Shown here: positions 1 to 8,367 of the stretch, piece after piece | Numbering within the stretch: the stretch's first letter is position 1 | How the letters are laid out: each line of letters opens with the position of its first letter | Assembly (NCBI RefSeq): GCF_040396155.1 | Contig: NZ_JBEBOY010000016.1 | Coordinates: 1-64,000, forward strand | DNA: 64,000 nucleotides | From: Tissierella praeacuta_A | GTDB taxonomy: Bacteria > Bacillota > Clostridia > Tissierellales > Tissierellaceae | Direction of reading: 5' to 3' | Made by a program: the position numbers and the translations under genes | Notes under the pieces: model-generated | Told to the model about the DNA's origin: nothing | Seen by the model: only the letters and a program-made list of their open reading frames with translations | Databases searched by the model: none

Positions 1-60
1 TGTACATTCTATTAAATAATTTAAAATCTTTTATTGACAATTCTTAGCTGGACTTTGTCA

Positions 61-90
61 TTTCAATTCACAATTAACAGATAACAATTT
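61..90. repeat. AT-rich intergenic repeat fragment
   Basis: Short run containing the words CACAATTAACAG and AACAATT. Closely similar words recur between genes near 28291, 33893, 41713 and 42811, so this looks like one piece of a dispersed intergenic element. Nothing else is visible in bases 1-88. Confidence 0.4.
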
Positions 91-211
91 AAAAGGTTTT
101 GTTTGGTTGTTTAGACATTATAAATTCATTATTTCCTGATAAATATTTATATATATTTACAGTATCAATTGCAAACTTAAATGTTTTATCATCAATTAGA
201 TTATTATTCAC
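89..211 (-). pseudogene. truncated four-helix-bundle protein (23S rRNA intervening-sequence family)
   Basis: A 40-codon reading frame starts at GTG (209-211) behind a good ribosome-binding site (GAGGTGG, 4 nt away) and stops at 89-91. The product contains KTFKFAIDTVNIYKYLSG followed by IMSKQ, which resembles the first helix of the four-helix-bundle/S23 family (about 115-125 aa, usually continuing with SKQLLRSGTSIGAN). Here it ends just after SKQ, with an unrelated PNKTF tail, so roughly two thirds of the protein is missing. The frame runs into the AT-rich intergenic repeat, suggesting truncation by deletion. It lies 28 nt downstream of kamC on the same strand. Family assignment rests on about 30 residues. 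Confidence 0.5.
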
Positions 212-239
212 TAGACCACCTCTTTTAATTGTTCTTCTC

Positions 240-1862
240 TTAATTATCTAAATATTTTTCCGCCAATTTAAGTATTTCTTCATCTAATCCCATTATTCTA
301 GCAATATTTAATGCATCTTTAGGGACTAATGTGTCCTTTTCCACTACCCTTAACCGATAGTCCATATATTTATTGATTATCTCCATTTTTTCCTCAGTAT
401 CTATTTTATCTGCTAATTCAAAAATATTTACCTTGGATAGTCCTACTACTTGCAGATGCACTACATTATCTAAATTTACTACATTGTCATAATGTGTAGT
501 TAATAAAGTTATGGAATTTTTATCCTTTAGATAGGTAACTATTGCCTTGGATATAGCATATCCTTCTTCTGGGTTAGTACCCCTTGCTAATTCATCTATT
601 AAGATTAGTCCTTCTTCATTGGCTTTTAACATGGCTTCACTAACTATTTTGATTTCTCCTCCAAAGGTAGATAGTCCTGAATCTGTTGACTGCATATCTC
701 CAATTGAAGATTTTATAAATCTGTTTAAACCGATTCTCATATTTTTCGCTGGTACAAATAGACCATATTGCGCCATTGCTGACAATAATCCCACTAGTTT
801 TAAACTAATGGTCTTTCCTCCCATATTTGCCCCTGTGATACAGGCAACTCCTTCTTTTAGTGATAAGGATATTGGAGTAAAATCTAATTTTTTATCTTTT
901 AAAAAATCTGCTACTTTTGGATGTATTCCATCTTGGATTTCTACTATATGTTCTTTTATTATTTCTGGCTTTATTCCATTTATATCTAAAGCATATTTTG
1001 CTTTTCCTATTATTAAATCCAGTCTTCCTATATTTGCCATATTTCTAAATATTACTCTTCTTCTCTTTCCAACTTCCTTAGACAGCATTTCTCTTATTCT
1101 AATTTCTTCTCGTTCTTCTTTATCCTTTAAAATAAGAATCTCTCGTTCTAATTTATTCATATTTTCTGTTGGTCTTATGGCAAATTTTATATTCATATAT
1201 GTTTCTGAAATATAGGTTAGATATGGATAGTTTTGGATTTTTTCTACTAGTTCCTTTTTGTCCTTTGACACCACTACAGACGAATCAGGTCTAAGGTCTA
1301 AATTCAGCTCTTCTTTTACCTTATCCTTGATAAATTTTTTCTCTAATTTTATTTTCTTATCTGCATTTCTTTTTCTTTCTCTAATATCCCTTAATTCTTC
1401 TGAATAAGCATCATATATATAAAATGTTGATATTCCTGTATTCTCAGGGTCTAGAGCTTTTTCTAAAGATTCTATAGGTTCTAGCTTTGTATCATTAAAA
1501 ATTGGGATATTATTCTTCTTTATTAATTCATCTAAATCTCTGATTAAAAAAAGGAAGTTTTTTATTTCAAATAACTCTACTTCTGTAAGGATAAACCCCT
1601 CCATTGTACGTCTTACTGAGGTTCTTAAATCCTTTATATGAGCAAAGATATTGTTAAACTCCCTTCTGATTTCTTTATTTTTAACTGAAGGTAAGAAAGC
1701 TTCTATTTTATCTAGTTCTTTTATCAACTTTTCTTCTTCCCCTAATTCAAACGCTTTCATTCTTCCTTTATACATCATTCCATAGGGCGTAAGTGTGGAA
1801 ATCTTATTTAATATATATTGAAAATCTAAAGACTCCTTGGTACTTTCATCCATGAATAACAT
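240..1862 (-). CDS. kamC: MutS-like ATPase, lysine 5,6-aminomutase reactivase subunit KamC
   Basis: MutS-family ATPase core without mismatch-recognition domains. The Walker A motif GANMGGKT lies near residue 348, Walker B LILIDEL near 423, and the switch-like TTHYDN near 459; the N-terminal half is coiled-coil-rich. A MutS-like protein encoded beside kamA and kamB in lysine-fermenting clostridia is KamC, which with KamB is thought to release inactivated cobalamin from lysine 5,6-aminomutase at the cost of ATP. I chose the ATG at 1862 over a GTG at 1874 because AGGTGG sits 8 nt before it; the gene then begins one base after kamB ends. kamD/kamE would be expected just downstream but are not in the 239 bases left, so they lie beyond the edge or elsewhere. 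The function is inferred from context. Confidence 0.8.
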   Translation of the reverse strand: MLFMDESTKESLDFQYILNKISTLTPYGMMYKGRMKAFELGEEEKLIKELDKIEAFLPSVKNKEIRREFNNIFAHIKDLRTSVRRTMEGFILTEVELFEIKNFLFLIRDLDELIKKNNIPIFNDTKLEPIESLEKALDPENTGISTFYIYDAYSEELRDIRERKRNADKKIKLEKKFIKDKVKEELNLDLRPDSSVVVSKDKKELVEKIQNYPYLTYISETYMNIKFAIRPTENMNKLEREILILKDKEEREEIRIREMLSKEVGKRRRVIFRNMANIGRLDLIIGKAKYALDINGIKPEIIKEHIVEIQDGIHPKVADFLKDKKLDFTPISLSLKEGVACITGANMGGKTISLKLVGLLSAMAQYGLFVPAKNMRIGLNRFIKSSIGDMQSTDSGLSTFGGEIKIVSEAMLKANEEGLILIDELARGTNPEEGYAISKAIVTYLKDKNSITLLTTHYDNVVNLDNVVHLQVVGLSKVNIFELADKIDTEEKMEIINKYMDYRLRVVEKDTLVPKDALNIARIMGLDEEILKLAEKYLDN

Positions 1863-1863
1863 A

Positions 1864-2892
1864 CTATTCACCACCTAATATTAAATCCATTACTGGTATT
1901 TGACTTATATGGGATTTCATTTTTGATAAGAATTCTACCGGCTCAAAGTAATATCCTGCTGGTGCATATGGATTTAATGTTATTCCTACTAAATTTATCT
2001 TATCTAATACTTTGACTACTACACCTTGTCTCATGAATTTTAGCCAATCTTTTGGTCCTATAAATATTTTCGTACCATCTGTAATTACTATTTCTATGTT
2101 TTTATATTTTCTTGTGGATCTAGTTAAATCTTCTATTGTATTTTTTACTAAAGATCCTGGTATAACTAAGTATTTTGAATTATCCTTTAGATGGTCTCCT
2201 ATTATTACTCCTCCGTTTAATGCTGTTTTCAGTGGTATAATGTCTACTTGATTATTTTCATCTATTACTGCTATTTGATTGTTATATATAAGTTTTCGTA
2301 TAATTTCTCTTACTTCATTATCTTCAATAGCTGGAAGCCCCAAGGTTTTCGCTACATGTATTGTTTCCTCCATTACCTTATTCATATCTCTAGACAATAC
2401 AGCACCTGTAGATAAAACAGTAGCCTCTGATATAGCTGGAGCTGCTTGGGATAGCCTGTCTAACGCTCCATCTATGATGACAAATTTAGCACCTAGATTT
2501 AACATAATATCAGAGACTGCTTTTATTTCAGAAAGGAGCTGGGGACCTGCTATTTGAACATAGCCCCCATCCCTTACTCTGCCTATGATTATTTCACCTA
2601 AGGGTGTTCTGTATTCTGTTACTTTTAATATTTCTATATTGGCGTCTCCTAATTCTAGCATTCCTGTTGCTGTAGCAATAAGAGCTCCTTCCTCTAGAAA
2701 TATGCGTGGCTTTTCTGTTTCGGTCACAATATCTAATGATTCTCCATCACGACCTATGGAGGTTATACCAATGGGAATTCCCTCATCAATGGCTTCACCT
2801 ATTAAATGGTTTAAAGCTACTGTCTTTCCACTATTTTTAGACATTCCTACTATGGATATTGTTTTGTACTTACCATTTATTAGTTCAAGCAT
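1864..2892 (-). CDS. kamB: P-loop protein, lysine 5,6-aminomutase reactivase subunit KamB
   Basis: 342 aa. A P-loop GMSKNSGKT lies at residues 16-24, followed by a mixed alpha/beta body. There are no membrane segments and no other motif I can name. It sits between kamA (21 nt upstream) and kamC, the position of kamB in clostridial lysine operons. KamB has been linked with KamC to reactivation of adenosylcobalamin-dependent lysine 5,6-aminomutase. The start ATG follows GGAGG by 6 nt. The P-loop suggests nucleotide binding; the exact role is inferred from gene order and not visible in the sequence. Confidence 0.75.
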   Translation of the reverse strand: MLELINGKYKTISIVGMSKNSGKTVALNHLIGEAIDEGIPIGITSIGRDGESLDIVTETEKPRIFLEEGALIATATGMLELGDANIEILKVTEYRTPLGEIIIGRVRDGGYVQIAGPQLLSEIKAVSDIMLNLGAKFVIIDGALDRLSQAAPAISEATVLSTGAVLSRDMNKVMEETIHVAKTLGLPAIEDNEVREIIRKLIYNNQIAVIDENNQVDIIPLKTALNGGVIIGDHLKDNSKYLVIPGSLVKNTIEDLTRSTRKYKNIEIVITDGTKIFIGPKDWLKFMRQGVVVKVLDKINLVGITLNPYAPAGYYFEPVEFLSKMKSHISQIPVMDLILGGE

Positions 2893-2913
2893 AAAAAACC
2901 TCCAATAGTTTAA

Positions 2914-4167
2914 CTATTTATCTCCTCTGTGTCTTCTTTCCAAATAACTTGGCTCTAAGGCTCTTACTTCTGGACCTTGAAGCAATTCTGCCACTCCTGT
3001 AATTCTTGCTTCTCTCTCACCTCTACATACTGGGCAATTACATGGTTCTTCTACCATTTGCGGCTCTGTATATGTTGTGATTATACCTTCATAGTTTCTT
3101 AGAACTACCTTAGTTGGAGATTGTGATATTACATATTGAGGCATTACTGGAGTTTTTCCTCCTCCACCAGGAGCGTCAACTACAAATGTTGGTACTGCAT
3201 ATCCTGATGTATGTCCTCTTAATGCTTCTATTATCTCAATGCCCTTAGATACTTTTGTTCTAAAATGCTCAATTCCCATGGATAGGTCACATTGATAGAT
3301 GTAATAAGGTCTTACTCTCATCTTAACTAATCCATGTACTAAATCCTTCATTATATGTGGGCAATCGTTGATTCCTCTTAAAAGTACTGACTGATTTCCT
3401 AATGGAATACCAGCATCTGCTAATTTTGCACAAGCTGCTGCTGATTCTTTAGTTATTTCCTTTGGATGATTAAAGTGAGTATTTAACCAAATTGGATGAT
3501 ATTTCTTTAGCATATTTACTAAATCATCTGTAATTCTTTGTGGCAATACTACTGGTGTACGACTTCCAATTCTAACTATTTCTACATGTGGGATTTCACG
3601 AAGTTTCTTAATGATATATTCTAATACATCATCGCCTACTAATAGAGCGTCACCGCCTGAAAGCAATACGTCTCTTACTTGTGGTGTATTTCTAATATAC
3701 TCTATACATGCGTCTATTCTATCCCTTGGTACACCCATATCATTTTGCCCTGCAAATCTTCTTCTGGTGCAATGTCTACAATACATTGAACATTGGTCTG
3801 TAATAAGGAATAATACTCTATCTGGGTATCTGTGAGTTAGTCCTGGTACTGGTGAATCCTCATCTTCATCTAATGGATCTTCTAAATCAGATGAACTAAT
3901 ATGTGTCTCCATTAATGTAGGTACTGCTTGCATTCTAACTGGACAATTTGGATCATCTGGATCCATTAAAGAAGCATAATATGGTGTAATACCTACTCTA
4001 AATTTTTCCATTACCTTACTGATATTGTTTTCTTCTTCTTCTGTTAGGTTTATTATCTGTCTTAGTGTCTCAACATCTGTAACTCTGTTTCTAACTTGCC
4101 ACTTCCAGTCATTCCATTCTTCTTCACTAACATCTTTCCAAAGTTCAATTTCGCTGTAATGTCTCAC
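2914..4167 (-). CDS. kamA: L-lysine 2,3-aminomutase
   Basis: 417 aa radical SAM/PLP enzyme interconverting L-lysine and L-beta-lysine, the first step of lysine fermentation. The radical-SAM cluster motif CSMYCRHC is at residues 126-133 (Cys126, 130, 133). The PLP lysine is in PGGGGKTP (Lys338). Four cysteines match the zinc site of the clostridial enzyme (Cys269 and the CNCPVC group, 376/378/381). Length and spacing match the Clostridium subterminale enzyme offset by one residue. The start is GTG with GGGAGG 8 nt upstream. It lies 92 nt downstream of kdd on the same strand, in the sigma-54-driven operon. Confidence 0.97.
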   Translation of the reverse strand: MRHYSEIELWKDVSEEEWNDWKWQVRNRVTDVETLRQIINLTEEEENNISKVMEKFRVGITPYYASLMDPDDPNCPVRMQAVPTLMETHISSSDLEDPLDEDEDSPVPGLTHRYPDRVLFLITDQCSMYCRHCTRRRFAGQNDMGVPRDRIDACIEYIRNTPQVRDVLLSGGDALLVGDDVLEYIIKKLREIPHVEIVRIGSRTPVVLPQRITDDLVNMLKKYHPIWLNTHFNHPKEITKESAAACAKLADAGIPLGNQSVLLRGINDCPHIMKDLVHGLVKMRVRPYYIYQCDLSMGIEHFRTKVSKGIEIIEALRGHTSGYAVPTFVVDAPGGGGKTPVMPQYVISQSPTKVVLRNYEGIITTYTEPQMVEEPCNCPVCRGEREARITGVAELLQGPEVRALEPSYLERRHRGDK

Positions 4168-4259
4168 TTATACTTCCTCCCTTTATTTAAATATTAATAA
4201 TATTAAACAACAGAATTATTCTAATGTCTTAAGTGAATTCCCTATATTTGTTTCCTTAA

Positions 4260-5297
4260 TTATGCATATAGTTTTTCGTAGATTTCTCTCATCTTTTTTG
4301 ATTCTCTCATTATATCTAGAGTTATTTCTGCATGCCCTTTTGTATATCCATTTCCCATTACCATGGTTACATCTTTACCTACACCTTCAGCTCCTAGTGC
4401 TGCTTTTGTAAAGCTTGTAGCCATACTGAAGAAATAAACTATTCCTTCATCTTTTGTGATTAGTATAGATGACATTTCTGTATTTGGAACGTTTACTATG
4501 TTGATTACTATATCAGCCATTTTACCATCTGTAGCTTCACCAACTTTTTGCATCATTTCTACTGCATCTTGAGCATTTGCTTTTATTGTTATGTCGGTTA
4601 AACCAGCATCTTTTACTCTCTTTAATGCTTCGTCATTAATATCTACAGTAATAACCTTACCTGTTATTCCTGCTCTTTTCTTTGCTTCATATAGACAAAG
4701 CATACCTGCCTTACCAGTTCCACCTATCATTACTACTGTATCACCAGGTTTAACTAATTTAGCTGTCTGAGCTGGTGCTCCTGCTACGTCTAATAGTGAT
4801 AATACTAAGTTTTCTGGCATATCTGATGGAATTACTGCATATAGACCTGATTCAAATAATATAGCCTTCCCTACTATATCCACTTGGTCTTTTTCTACTC
4901 TTACTTCTTTAATTTCGTCTATACGAAGTGGAGTTAATGATAAAGATACTAATGTAGCTATTTTATCTCCAACTTTAAGGTCAGTTTTTCCTTCTAATGC
5001 TGATCCGATCTTTTCTACTGTACCTATTAACATACCACCTGAACCTGTAACTGGATTTTGATGCTTACCTCTTTCTGCTACGATACCCTTCATTATCTTC
5101 TTGATTTCTTCTATGTCACCCTGAGCTTGCTCTTTAATTTGTGTAAAACTTGCTGAATCCACGTTTAAAGTTTTAACATCTATAAGTATTTCGTTGTCGT
5201 AAATTTCCATGTCGTTGTCAATTTTAAGTGCTGGTTGTGGTAAAACTCCTTTTGGTTCGATAACCCTATGTGTACCATATGGACATCCTTTTTTCAT
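4260..5297 (-). CDS. kdd: L-erythro-3,5-diaminohexanoate dehydrogenase
   Basis: 345 aa NAD(P)-dependent amine dehydrogenase converting 3,5-diaminohexanoate to 5-amino-3-oxohexanoate in lysine fermentation. It begins with the characteristic MKKGCPYGTHRVIEPKG. It has a GroES-like N-terminal half and a Rossmann half with MIGGTGKAGM as the dinucleotide-binding loop (about residues 190-200). It is the first gene of the kdd-kamA-kamB-kamC operon. A -24/-12 promoter lies 59-75 nt upstream of its ATG, and GGGGAGGAA is the ribosome-binding site. Adjacency to kamA makes the assignment secure. Confidence 0.93.
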   Translation of the reverse strand: MKKGCPYGTHRVIEPKGVLPQPALKIDNDMEIYDNEILIDVKTLNVDSASFTQIKEQAQGDIEEIKKIMKGIVAERGKHQNPVTGSGGMLIGTVEKIGSALEGKTDLKVGDKIATLVSLSLTPLRIDEIKEVRVEKDQVDIVGKAILFESGLYAVIPSDMPENLVLSLLDVAGAPAQTAKLVKPGDTVVMIGGTGKAGMLCLYEAKKRAGITGKVITVDINDEALKRVKDAGLTDITIKANAQDAVEMMQKVGEATDGKMADIVINIVNVPNTEMSSILITKDEGIVYFFSMATSFTKAALGAEGVGKDVTMVMGNGYTKGHAEITLDIMRESKKMREIYEKLYA

Positions 5298-5355
5298 ATA
5301 ACATTCCTCCCCAGTATTTTAATTAATTTTTCATTAAACTTTCACTAAACTATTA

Positions 5356-5372
5356 ATGCAAGTCTTATGCCA
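5356..5372 (-). promoter_or_regulatory. sigma-54 promoter of the kdd-kamABC operon
   Basis: Read on the minus strand: TGGCAT (5372-5367), 5 bp, TTGCAT (5361-5356). This is the -24/-12 arrangement of sigma-54 promoters with its invariant GG and GC. It lies about 60 bp upstream of the kdd start codon, next to a gene for a sigma-54 activator. Confidence 0.85.
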
Positions 5373-5502
5373 ATCTAAATTTAATAATATAATTTGTGAA
5401 TTAAAAGACGATGTTATGAGGTTTCTTATGATATTTTTATTTATTAATAGGATATTAGATTAGTAAAATAGGCTTCTTTATAGCCTTAACAGTGAGAATT
5501 AT

Positions 5503-5516
5503 GCCGAAATTTAGGC
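5503..5516. promoter_or_regulatory. candidate activator (enhancer) site GCC-N8-GGC
   Basis: Dyad GCC-GAAATTTA-GGC centred about 140 bp upstream of the -24 element, a normal distance for a sigma-54 enhancer. The same GCC-N8-GGC pattern, with the same AT-rich core, occurs upstream of the activator gene at 7005-7018, with a GCT-N8-GGC copy at 6984-6997. Confidence 0.55.
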
Positions 5517-5558
5517 GATAAGTTCAGAATTTGCGGACAAGTCTTAATTAATCTGTAT

Positions 5559-5598
5559 ATTAAATAAGTTGAAGATTTAAATCTTCAACTTATTTAAT
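5559..5598 (-). terminator. terminator of the sigma-54 activator gene
   Basis: Perfect 20-bp inverted repeat centred at 5578/5579 (core GTTGAAGATTT / AAATCTTCAAC) overlapping the last codons and stop of the activator gene. It also insulates the kdd enhancer region. Confidence 0.7.
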
Positions 5599-6965
5599 CG
5601 ATATTGTAAGGTTTGCCTTGGTATTTTCAATAGCTCTGCTGTTCTTGTTATATTGTTATTTGTTTGTCTTAGTGCTTCCTCTATTATATTCCTTTCTGTT
5701 TCCTCTAATATTTCTGAAAGAGATACCTCATATATATCATAGTTCTTCTCAAGTTTCTTAAACTTATATGGTAGGTCATCTATATCTATTATCTCTTCGT
5801 CTGATATACTCATTATCCCTTCTATTAGATGTTCCAATTCCCTTACATTTCCGTCCCATTTATAGTCATTAAATATATCTAATACAGATTTTGAAATACC
5901 CTTTACCTTTTTTCCCAATTTATTATTGAATTTATTAATAAAATGATTCACAAGTACGGGGATATCATCTTTTCTATCTCTAAGTAATGGTACTTCAAAA
6001 GACACTACATTTAATCTATAGTATAAATCCCTTCTAATCTGTTTCTTTTCTACCGCTTCTTCCGGTGATGTATTTGTTGCAGCTATTATTCTAACATCTA
6101 CCTTAATAGTATTGGTAGCACCTACTCTTCTTATAGTGCCATCCTGCAGAACCCTAAGGAGCTTAGATTGAAGTTCTAATGGCATGGAGTTGATTTCATC
6201 CAAGAATAATGTACCTTCATTGGCTAATTCAAATAATCCAGGTCTATCCTCTGCTCCAGTGAATCCTCCCTTTATTGTTCCAAATAGAATACCCTCTAAT
6301 AGGTTTTCTGGTAAAGCTGCACAATTTTGTGTAATAAAAGGCTTATATCTTCTTGAACTTGCATTGTGAATGGAGTGGACAAATAATTCCTTTCCCGTTC
6401 CCGTATCTCCAGATATAAGTACAGAAACATCAGACTCTGCAGCCTTTAATACTAGAGATTTCAATCTTTTTATTTCCTTATTTTCACCTACAATATCTAA
6501 TAAGGTGAAATAAGCAGATTCCTCATTTTTACCTGTAGAATTCTTTTCCATTTTGTTATTGTATAGCTTGTTTTGAAGATCTACTATTTTTTCGGACATT
6601 TCTCTTACATCCGTTATATCCTTTGAAATTTCCAACGCTCCTAAAATTTTTCCCTTTGATGTTATGGGAATGGAGCTATTTATAGTTGTAATCTTTTCAC
6701 CTTTATAATTGAGAAATGTCTGCTCCTTTTTATGCATTGATTCTCCTGCACGAATTACTGTAAGGAGGGTGCTTGTTTCTTCTGTTAGTGATGGATATAC
6801 CTCAAGTAAATGTCTACCTACGACTTTTTCCCTTTCTATACCATCTATACCTTGAGCAAATTTATTATAGTATACAATTATTCCATTTTTATCAATAATA
6901 TGTATACCTTCTTCTAAATAATCAAGAATTTCCAGTACATTCTCCCTAAAGAATAAGTCCTTCAC
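5577..6965 (-). CDS. PAS-AAA-Fis sigma-54-dependent activator of lysine fermentation
   Basis: 462 aa enhancer-binding protein. A PAS domain spans residues about 8-120. The AAA+ domain has Walker A GDTGTGKE (186-193), the sigma-54-contacting loop GGFTGA (233-238, a GAFTGA variant) and Walker B LFLDEIN (253-259). A Fis-type helix-turn-helix (about 428-460) forms the C-terminus. There is no receiver domain, so the signal is probably a ligand sensed by the PAS domain. It is transcribed toward kdd and ends about 200 bp from the kdd sigma-54 promoter, so it is very likely that operon's activator. GTG start behind AAAGGGGAG. GCC-N8-GGC dyads upstream suggest autoregulation. Confidence 0.9.
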   Translation of the reverse strand: MKDLFFRENVLEILDYLEEGIHIIDKNGIIVYYNKFAQGIDGIEREKVVGRHLLEVYPSLTEETSTLLTVIRAGESMHKKEQTFLNYKGEKITTINSSIPITSKGKILGALEISKDITDVREMSEKIVDLQNKLYNNKMEKNSTGKNEESAYFTLLDIVGENKEIKRLKSLVLKAAESDVSVLISGDTGTGKELFVHSIHNASSRRYKPFITQNCAALPENLLEGILFGTIKGGFTGAEDRPGLFELANEGTLFLDEINSMPLELQSKLLRVLQDGTIRRVGATNTIKVDVRIIAATNTSPEEAVEKKQIRRDLYYRLNVVSFEVPLLRDRKDDIPVLVNHFINKFNNKLGKKVKGISKSVLDIFNDYKWDGNVRELEHLIEGIMSISDEEIIDIDDLPYKFKKLEKNYDIYEVSLSEILEETERNIIEEALRQTNNNITRTAELLKIPRQTLQYRLNKLKI

Positions 6966-6983
6966 AGTATCTCCCCTTTAGCT

Positions 6984-7018
6984 GCTTAATTTTAGGCAGT
7001 TATAGCCAAAAATTAGGC
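6984..7018. promoter_or_regulatory. two candidate activator sites upstream of the regulator gene
   Basis: GCT-N8-GGC at 6984-6997 and GCC-N8-GGC at 7005-7018, 21 bp apart (two helical turns). They match the dyad at 5503-5516 upstream of kdd. The second overlaps the terminator of the preceding lipoprotein gene. Confidence 0.45.
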
Positions 7019-7036
7019 ACCTAAGTGCCTAATTTT
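7009..7036 (-). terminator. terminator of lipoprotein gene
   Basis: Perfect 12-bp hairpin, arms AAAATTAGGCAC and its complement around a 4-nt loop, ending in a T run on the minus strand 10 nt after the lipoprotein stop codon. Confidence 0.8.
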
Positions 7037-7045
7037 AATTAATAT

Positions 7046-8227
7046 TTAGTTTGTCTTCTCCATTTGCATTTTCATCATTTCCATATAATCCACTGAATTT
7101 TTTTCATCTACTTTAGGCATTTCTATCTTTATATCTTTACTATTTATATTACTATGATTTGTACTATAGTTAATACCTAATTTAATTATCCCTTTAACTT
7201 GTGGTATAGATTTTTCTTTATCATCATTAGATTTATTTGCAACTTCAGCAAATTTTTCTAAGTCAATTCTTAAATCAATGTTTCCAGACTCATGAACTAT
7301 ATATCCATCTTCATTGATTCCATATTCCATTACTATACCTTTATCTCCTAAAATCTTAACATCTTTATATTTTTCCATAAATTTACTGAATTCTGCTTTA
7401 AATTCTGGTGTTTTCTTTTCAATTTCTGCTAATTCATTTTTAACATCAGATTTTTCTGTTTCTGAAACCTTAGATACACTCATAACAGCCTTAATATATT
7501 CCTCAACAAAATCCATAGTTGCTTCATTATCTAAAGCATAGTTTACTGAATATTTTACAAGCTCTTTTAGAGTTGCATCATCCATTTTTATTTCGTATAT
7601 ATCTAATTTTTCGTTGCCTACTAATTTAGTACCTTTTCCATTAACTATTTCAATTCCTGGTTTAAAATCTTTTTGAATTTCTTTCATGAATTCTGCAAAC
7701 TCTGGTTGAAAATCTCTGCTGAATTTCATTATTTCTTGAAGATTCACACCTTCATTTGATGATTTAGCTATTTTCTCAAAATCATATACTATGTATTTCT
7801 TTTGAGGATCATCTGGGAACATGGCATTCATCATTACTTGAGGCATTTCTATTATTTCTTTAACATTAGGTTTATCTATTGATATATCTGAATCAACCCA
7901 AACCTTCATATCCATGCCCATGCCGCCAAAGTTCATATTTACATTTGCTTCTGCTTTAGATGCTGTTTTCTCTTTATTTTGCACCTGTTTCATATTCATC
8001 TTAATAGTTGAATTATTTACTGCAGAAGCTACTTGCTGTAAAACTAATTGTTCATCTTCTGCAAATCCTTCTCCTTCAAGAGTAAATCCCATTTCCATAT
8101 CTGATTCAAATGAAGTTATATCTTGCATTTTGTTTAAAGCGTTATATAATTTAGACTCTCCACCAACACAACCTGTAACTGATATAGCTAATGCTAGCAA
8201 TAACGCCAATACTGACAATTTTTTCAT
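7046..8227 (-). CDS. secreted lipoprotein of unknown function
   Basis: 393 aa from the ATG at 8227, chosen over an upstream start at 8293 because GGAGGG precedes it and it begins a lipoprotein signal peptide (MKKLSVLALLLALAISVTGC, lipobox Cys20). The mature part is rich in Lys, Glu and Met with no catalytic motif I can recognise. Its overall pattern resembles the outer-surface LolA/LolB-like or DUF6612-type lipoproteins of Firmicutes. It is monocistronic, with its own sigma-A promoter and terminator. Likely membrane-anchored outside the cell; substrate unknown. Confidence 0.75.
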   Translation of the reverse strand: MKKLSVLALLLALAISVTGCVGGESKLYNALNKMQDITSFESDMEMGFTLEGEGFAEDEQLVLQQVASAVNNSTIKMNMKQVQNKEKTASKAEANVNMNFGGMGMDMKVWVDSDISIDKPNVKEIIEMPQVMMNAMFPDDPQKKYIVYDFEKIAKSSNEGVNLQEIMKFSRDFQPEFAEFMKEIQKDFKPGIEIVNGKGTKLVGNEKLDIYEIKMDDATLKELVKYSVNYALDNEATMDFVEEYIKAVMSVSKVSETEKSDVKNELAEIEKKTPEFKAEFSKFMEKYKDVKILGDKGIVMEYGINEDGYIVHESGNIDLRIDLEKFAEVANKSNDDKEKSIPQVKGIIKLGINYSTNHSNINSKDIKIEMPKVDEKNSVDYMEMMKMQMEKTN

Positions 8228-8263
8228 GTAATCCCTCCTTAATTTATAAATACCTATGGTATA

Positions 8264-8293
8264 ATTATAGCAGTCTATACTATTAATATGCAA
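8264..8293 (-). promoter_or_regulatory. sigma-A promoter of lipoprotein gene
   Basis: TTGCAT (8293-8288), 18 bp, TATAAT (8269-8264) on the minus strand, about 37 bp before the start codon. Confidence 0.65.
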
Positions 8294-8331
8294 GGAATTT
8301 AGAAAAAAATATAACTATAGTCACAAAATAA

Positions 8332-8355
8332 GAACCCATCTTATATGATGAGTTC
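8332..8355 (-). terminator. terminator of sleB-ypeB
   Basis: 9-bp hairpin GAACTCATC / GATGGGTTC (one G-T pair), loop ATATAA, followed by TTATTTTG on the minus strand, just after the ypeB stop. Confidence 0.7.
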
Positions 8356-8367
8356 CTATTTCATTAA

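Noticed and set aside
547..1215. Long plus-strand open frame opposite kamC
   Set aside because: It is antisense to a well-defined MutS-like gene, has no ribosome-binding site and its composition mirrors the real gene's codons.
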